A DNA stretch of 64,000 nucleotides, from assembly GCF_010111755.1 (NCBI RefSeq), contig NC_088961.1, forward strand, positions 744,001 through 808,000. The letters are read 5' to 3'. The position numbers and the translations under genes were made by a program. This stretch comes from Nakaseomyces glabratus. Lineage: Eukaryota; Ascomycota; Saccharomycetes; Saccharomycetales; Saccharomycetaceae. This document shows, piece after piece, positions 60,236-64,000 of this stretch (position 1 is its first letter; every line of letters starts with the position of its first letter). The notes beneath the pieces are model-generated. The model searched no databases and was not told where the DNA came from. It saw nothing but the letters and a program-made list of their open reading frames with translations.

Positions 60236-63200
60236 TTAATCAGTGAATAGGAAGCTCCCATTGATATTGGGGATCATACCGCTAATGTCGTCATCATTGT
60301 GATAATCATTTGTTGTAATACCAAAAATATTATCATAGCTTCCATCAACTTCACTGATGATATTAACAAAAGTTTGACTCCTCTTAATTTCGAACAACAA
60401 CCAATCCATCTTGGTTGCAATTTGTTTAATGTTTGAAATTAAAGTACTGCGTGACTTCATGGTAATTGGGATCGCCTGTCTGAAGAACATTAGTATCGTC
60501 TCAAGCTCATGTAATTTGAAACTCTTCTCCACATCCATACTGTGCAACCTTACCAAACGTTCCTGTACAGAGTATTTTTTCTTGCATACTAAAGTGTTGT
60601 CGAGACACGCAGGGTCATAGTCACATCCATCATAGGCTGATATGAGGTTGATGGCATCAACCCAGTTATCTCTGGCACTTACAGAAGGGCATTTGAAGAT
60701 CAAATTCCTCTTAGCACTGTGCAAGAAAACTAATGTCCCTTCCATCTCTTCTTTACAAAGGTCAGCTAATGGATCATTGGGATCAGATTGGTCTTTTTCT
60801 GATTGCGCTATATCAACTCCATACATAGCAGAATCCAGATAATCATTTCCGACACTTCCGTTATATCTGGAGGAGGAAGCTCCTGCAGAGTTAGGAGATA
60901 ATAACTTAATAAAATGCGATCTCCCAACTGCATTTTTCTCTCTCACTGCAAACATACCATGAAAACACTCTACATTACTGGAAACAAAAGAAAAACCAGG
61001 TTTAAAGTCTATAATATAGTTAGTTACACCTGTATGTTCATCTTTTTCAGCTTGTGGGTTTATCCAGTCGCTTTTTTCAAAAACCAGTAGACCAATGTAT
61101 GTTAAAACACCATATTCTGATTTCCATATGGATGTTTTACTACCTACTAGTGGTATTTTTCTATTTTGATGAAATGTCTGAATTTCACCCATCTGGATAA
61201 TCTTTAAATAACAATAATCGTCTTCTCGAATACCTTCACCCTTAGTCAACTCATATTTTGGCAAGTTTAATTTCATAAGTATATTTTTATGTATCCTGAT
61301 GTACCCACCTTTGAAATCCATTAATATAGAGTAAAATTTCTTGTATCTATTTTGAAACCCGACATGATTTGAAGTATATGATGCTGTCACAGTATGCCAA
61401 TCCTTTTCAGTATAGTCCCAAATTTTTGAAACCTGATGCTCCAAAGATACTTCTCTTAACTCGTTAGTAAATATTTTCTCATATATGTCAATGTCAGATG
61501 TAACTGGCATAATGGTGGAACCGGATAATGTAGTCGAGTTCTGAGAAAAGTAGGAAGAAATTGAGCTTGAAGTTGGCCTAGATGTCAACTTTGGCGGAGT
61601 ACTTACATGCTGATAGTCTCCTTCGTAGTTCAGAGTGCGATCTTGCAGGATTCTCATAGGTGAGTAAGCAATTTCTGCTCTATCAACCCCATATTGCACA
61701 TGCTCGAGTGGAAAAACCTCAACGGGGGGAAGCAGATCAAATATTGGCGACTCTCGAACAGTAATATTATCAAAGTAATATGATAAGATCTCAGCTGGAA
61801 TTTTATTCCCATTTGAATACGTATCTTCCCTAATTAACTTGACAAAGTCCTGTTTAGTCATCTTAAATTTGTTCTTAGTATTGAATTGGTCTGTGTGCAA
61901 AACTAGTAACGAGTATAGTAAGAAATACACTTGGTCAGCATCAACCCAAGCACAAGGGTCGTAAGATTCCGACTGCTGATCAAATATAACTTTCCCTAGT
62001 TCTGTCAGTAACCTGTCTATCTCCTGCGCCTCTTTTGGCAGTTCTAAAAACATAAGGACCTTTCTTAATGCCACATCTATAGGATCTGTTTTTAAATTGA
62101 AGTATTTGTCCAGAAAATGATATAGGGCCCTTCTATTGAAAGGGTCATCCTTTTTAACTAATATTATGCCCAGGAATTTCCCATATGGAGATATTCTTAT
62201 CAAATAATCAACATGGGACTCGCTACCTTCCGGTGGAGGTGGTTTTGGAAGATCATCGAGAGTAACTTGAGGTTGCCCACTATTGCTTGAGAAGGGGACT
62301 TGTTTGAAAGACGTCACACTGCTTGTTTTAAGATTAACCAAGCTGCTCAAGGCATTTACAATCGAACTACTTCTTCTAGAAGAAATTCCTCCTCCAATAG
62401 ATGCTGTTGTAGCGCTGCTACTAGAAGATGGAGCAGGTAAGTTTCCATAAGGCGATCTAGGTCTATCTCTAGAATTCCTCTCAGAACTTGTGGTCAATTG
62501 ATTTTGTGAATTTGTTCTGGAGAGAATAAGTGGTGATCTCCCAGAGAATGAGAGACTATGGGATCGGATATCTGATAATTCGTTGCTATTGATTTCCACA
62601 GATTTTGATGTTCTACCTTTCCTATTTTTGACATAATCAGATAGATCTAATGTACGGCTTCTGCGTCTATTAATGGTCTTGAGCTTATTGGTAGAGACTT
62701 GAGATATTTTACTATTCTCAAGATTCTCATCAATAGATTCTGTTTGGATCGGATCTAGTGAAATTGTACTTGCAGTTTTCATACTTCTCAGTTTTAAAGG
62801 ATTAGTCTTTTCATTTGAGTAATGTTTTACCAGTAAATTGCTTGAACCATTTGAAGATGCCGATCGTACTTTAGTCATTGAACTCATAGTTGGATTACCC
62901 GATGATCTTGACAACGTAGAATCCATGCTTTTCTTTGAAGGATTGAAGGATTGAACTGCAACTTGTTTCTTTGGTGCAAGTAATCTCTCATTTGAATTCA
63001 CTTGTGACATTGATTTAAGTTTTGATTCTCCTCGCCTGGAAATCTGCTGATTACTGTCATCATCCCGTAACTTTGTTACATCCGTGCTACTACCTTTGGG
63101 ACTTAGTTTGAAATTTATATCCAATAGACTCATCTTATGTCGTATCCTTCTAAATTTCCCATGTGTCTTCTTTTGATTCGTGCTCAAATCGCTGTCTGTG

Positions 63201-63655
63201 AGTGAATCCGATGTATGTCGTCTGTGGAATACATTTTTTATATTCCTATGCCCTTCAGAAAGAGCACCTGTCGTTTCATCTTGCTTAGTATTATTTATAT
63301 CATACTCACCATCTTCATGTATTGTATGATCAGTGCTGGGGCTGTAATTGTCCTTGTCTGTATTAGATATGTCAAAGTTAAACTGAGGACTCTCTGGAGA
63401 GAATGTTGCAGGCCTGACCAACTGTGGTGGCTCAAAGCGTATGTCATCCGTCTTTATCGTAAGCTTATTTAGCTCATTATCAAGCGCCTCCACCATTTTG
63501 TTCTTACGCGGCGACCCGCTCAAGGATGACTCGGACTTATTCTCATTTGATGGCGCACTGCTAGTCTCAGACCTGGAACCATTTTTCGAATCATGTCCAG
63601 CATGATTCGATTGGAATATTTTTAGTTTAATGAAAGAGGAAAACTGCTGACTCAT
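60236..63655 (-). CDS. SYT1: Syt1, Sec7-domain Arf guanine-nucleotide exchange factor
   Basis: Activates Arf GTPases in Golgi and endosome traffic. 1,139 residues (about 1,226 in S. cerevisiae). The N-terminal ~440 residues are serine-rich and disordered. The Sec7 domain is at about 480-640 and keeps the exchange glutamate in LPKEAQEIDR. A PH domain follows, in about 800-1000 (with the DNWVDAINLISAY end of its helix). The shorter length comes from the disordered part. Its first ATG (MSQQFSSF) is used. Confidence 0.95.
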   Translation of the reverse strand: MSQQFSSFIKLKIFQSNHAGHDSKNGSRSETSSAPSNENKSESSLSGSPRKNKMVEALDNELNKLTIKTDDIRFEPPQLVRPATFSPESPQFNFDISNTDKDNYSPSTDHTIHEDGEYDINNTKQDETTGALSEGHRNIKNVFHRRHTSDSLTDSDLSTNQKKTHGKFRRIRHKMSLLDINFKLSPKGSSTDVTKLRDDDSNQQISRRGESKLKSMSQVNSNERLLAPKKQVAVQSFNPSKKSMDSTLSRSSGNPTMSSMTKVRSASSNGSSNLLVKHYSNEKTNPLKLRSMKTASTISLDPIQTESIDENLENSKISQVSTNKLKTINRRRSRTLDLSDYVKNRKGRTSKSVEINSNELSDIRSHSLSFSGRSPLILSRTNSQNQLTTSSERNSRDRPRSPYGNLPAPSSSSSATTASIGGGISSRRSSSIVNALSSLVNLKTSSVTSFKQVPFSSNSGQPQVTLDDLPKPPPPEGSESHVDYLIRISPYGKFLGIILVKKDDPFNRRALYHFLDKYFNLKTDPIDVALRKVLMFLELPKEAQEIDRLLTELGKVIFDQQSESYDPCAWVDADQVYFLLYSLLVLHTDQFNTKNKFKMTKQDFVKLIREDTYSNGNKIPAEILSYYFDNITVRESPIFDLLPPVEVFPLEHVQYGVDRAEIAYSPMRILQDRTLNYEGDYQHVSTPPKLTSRPTSSSISSYFSQNSTTLSGSTIMPVTSDIDIYEKIFTNELREVSLEHQVSKIWDYTEKDWHTVTASYTSNHVGFQNRYKKFYSILMDFKGGYIRIHKNILMKLNLPKYELTKGEGIREDDYCYLKIIQMGEIQTFHQNRKIPLVGSKTSIWKSEYGVLTYIGLLVFEKSDWINPQAEKDEHTGVTNYIIDFKPGFSFVSSNVECFHGMFAVREKNAVGRSHFIKLLSPNSAGASSSRYNGSVGNDYLDSAMYGVDIAQSEKDQSDPNDPLADLCKEEMEGTLVFLHSAKRNLIFKCPSVSARDNWVDAINLISAYDGCDYDPACLDNTLVCKKKYSVQERLVRLHSMDVEKSFKLHELETILMFFRQAIPITMKSRSTLISNIKQIATKMDWLLFEIKRSQTFVNIISEVDGSYDNIFGITTNDYHNDDDISGMIPNINGSFLFTD

Positions 63656-64000
63656 TCCTTTACTTTGTGCACAGCTATTTTTATCCTAGCGAAACTTGAC
63701 GTGTTTTTAGCAACTCTCTCTCCCTAAACCTTCACAAAAAAGTCTATAAAAAGAACCCAATAGCCTAAACCAGTTGACCTAATATTCACCAAATATGAAA
63801 TATCAATGCAGTAGTAATTGATAACTGATTAACGGCTATTACCCTAGAACGTAACCTCCCCGATATTTTCGTTACAGTAAATTACCTTCTTACGTGTCAA
63901 TTGAACAATATAACCTCTTTCCAACGGTCACTAATACCTTAGACTTCTTAAGACTATTGTGTTTTACTAAATCTTAAACTACAAAGGTAGTAAAAAGTTC
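63656..64000. promoter_or_regulatory. SYT1 upstream region to window end
   Basis: 345 bp of AT-rich DNA, with a Tbf1-like CTCCCTAAACC near 63721. No gene is seen before the window ends. Confidence 0.5.

Overview
The window is nuclear DNA of a budding yeast in the family Saccharomycetaceae. Nearly every gene has a clear Saccharomyces cerevisiae counterpart. Intergenic DNA is AT-rich, and the one intron seen has the yeast-type signals GTATGT, TACTAAC and CAG. The gene order fuses pieces of four S. cerevisiae chromosomes: PMU1-MYO3 (chr XI), GAT1-FRS2-BUD27 (chr VI), YSA1-SUS1-RAD16-LYS2-TEF2 plus SHE3 (chr II), and TEF1-DIB1-MDM36-YPR084W-ASA1-SUA7-SRP54-YPR089W-NVJ2-snoRNAs-ASR1-RDS3-SYT1 (chr XVI). 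Single copies interleaved from the two TEF1/TEF2 sister regions, with many expected neighbours missing, fit a lineage after the whole-genome duplication. A Nakaseomyces-like species is my best guess, but this is inference from memory of gene order and is not proven.

Layout. 1-880: C/T-rich, gene-free DNA. 883-6355: three tandem PMU1-type histidine phosphatase genes. Copies 2 and 3 are a 2,457-bp tandem duplication that includes the promoter. Copy 1 has an unusual GC-rich core. 6907-13780: class I myosin, an unrecognised 244-residue gene and a GATA factor (GAT1). 13781-19942: a 6.1-kb stretch with no convincing gene. 19943-27312: FRS2, an unrecognised 215-residue gene, BUD27 (with a nine-copy, nine-residue minisatellite) and tRNA-Ser(UGA). 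27527-36202: YSA1, SUS1 (one intron), RAD16 and LYS2. 36203-38403: a repeat-rich divergent promoter for LYS2 and TEF. 38404-63655: TEF and the dense chr XVI-like block.

The best hidden content is a C/D-box snoRNA cluster on the minus strand between NVJ2 and ASR1 (57743-58325). It corresponds to snR41-snR70-snR51. Guide complementarity to 18S rRNA can be read directly for snR41 and snR51, and more weakly for snR70. Its promoter has Tbf1-like, PAC and RRPE-like elements, and an AGNN-tetraloop hairpin of the RNase III (Rnt1) type lies just 5' of snR41. In snR41 the C and D boxes are both altered in a way that keeps the base pair between them.

The protein-coding genes are mostly housekeeping: translation (TEF, FRS2, SRP54), transcription (SUA7, GAT1, SUS1), splicing (DIB1, RDS3), DNA repair (RAD16), lysine synthesis (LYS2), actin and mRNA transport (myosin, SHE3), mitochondria and membrane contact (MDM36, NVJ2) and vesicle traffic (SYT1). 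Nine intergenic PAC words (GCGATGAG) suggest that several promoters are tied to the ribosome-biogenesis programme.
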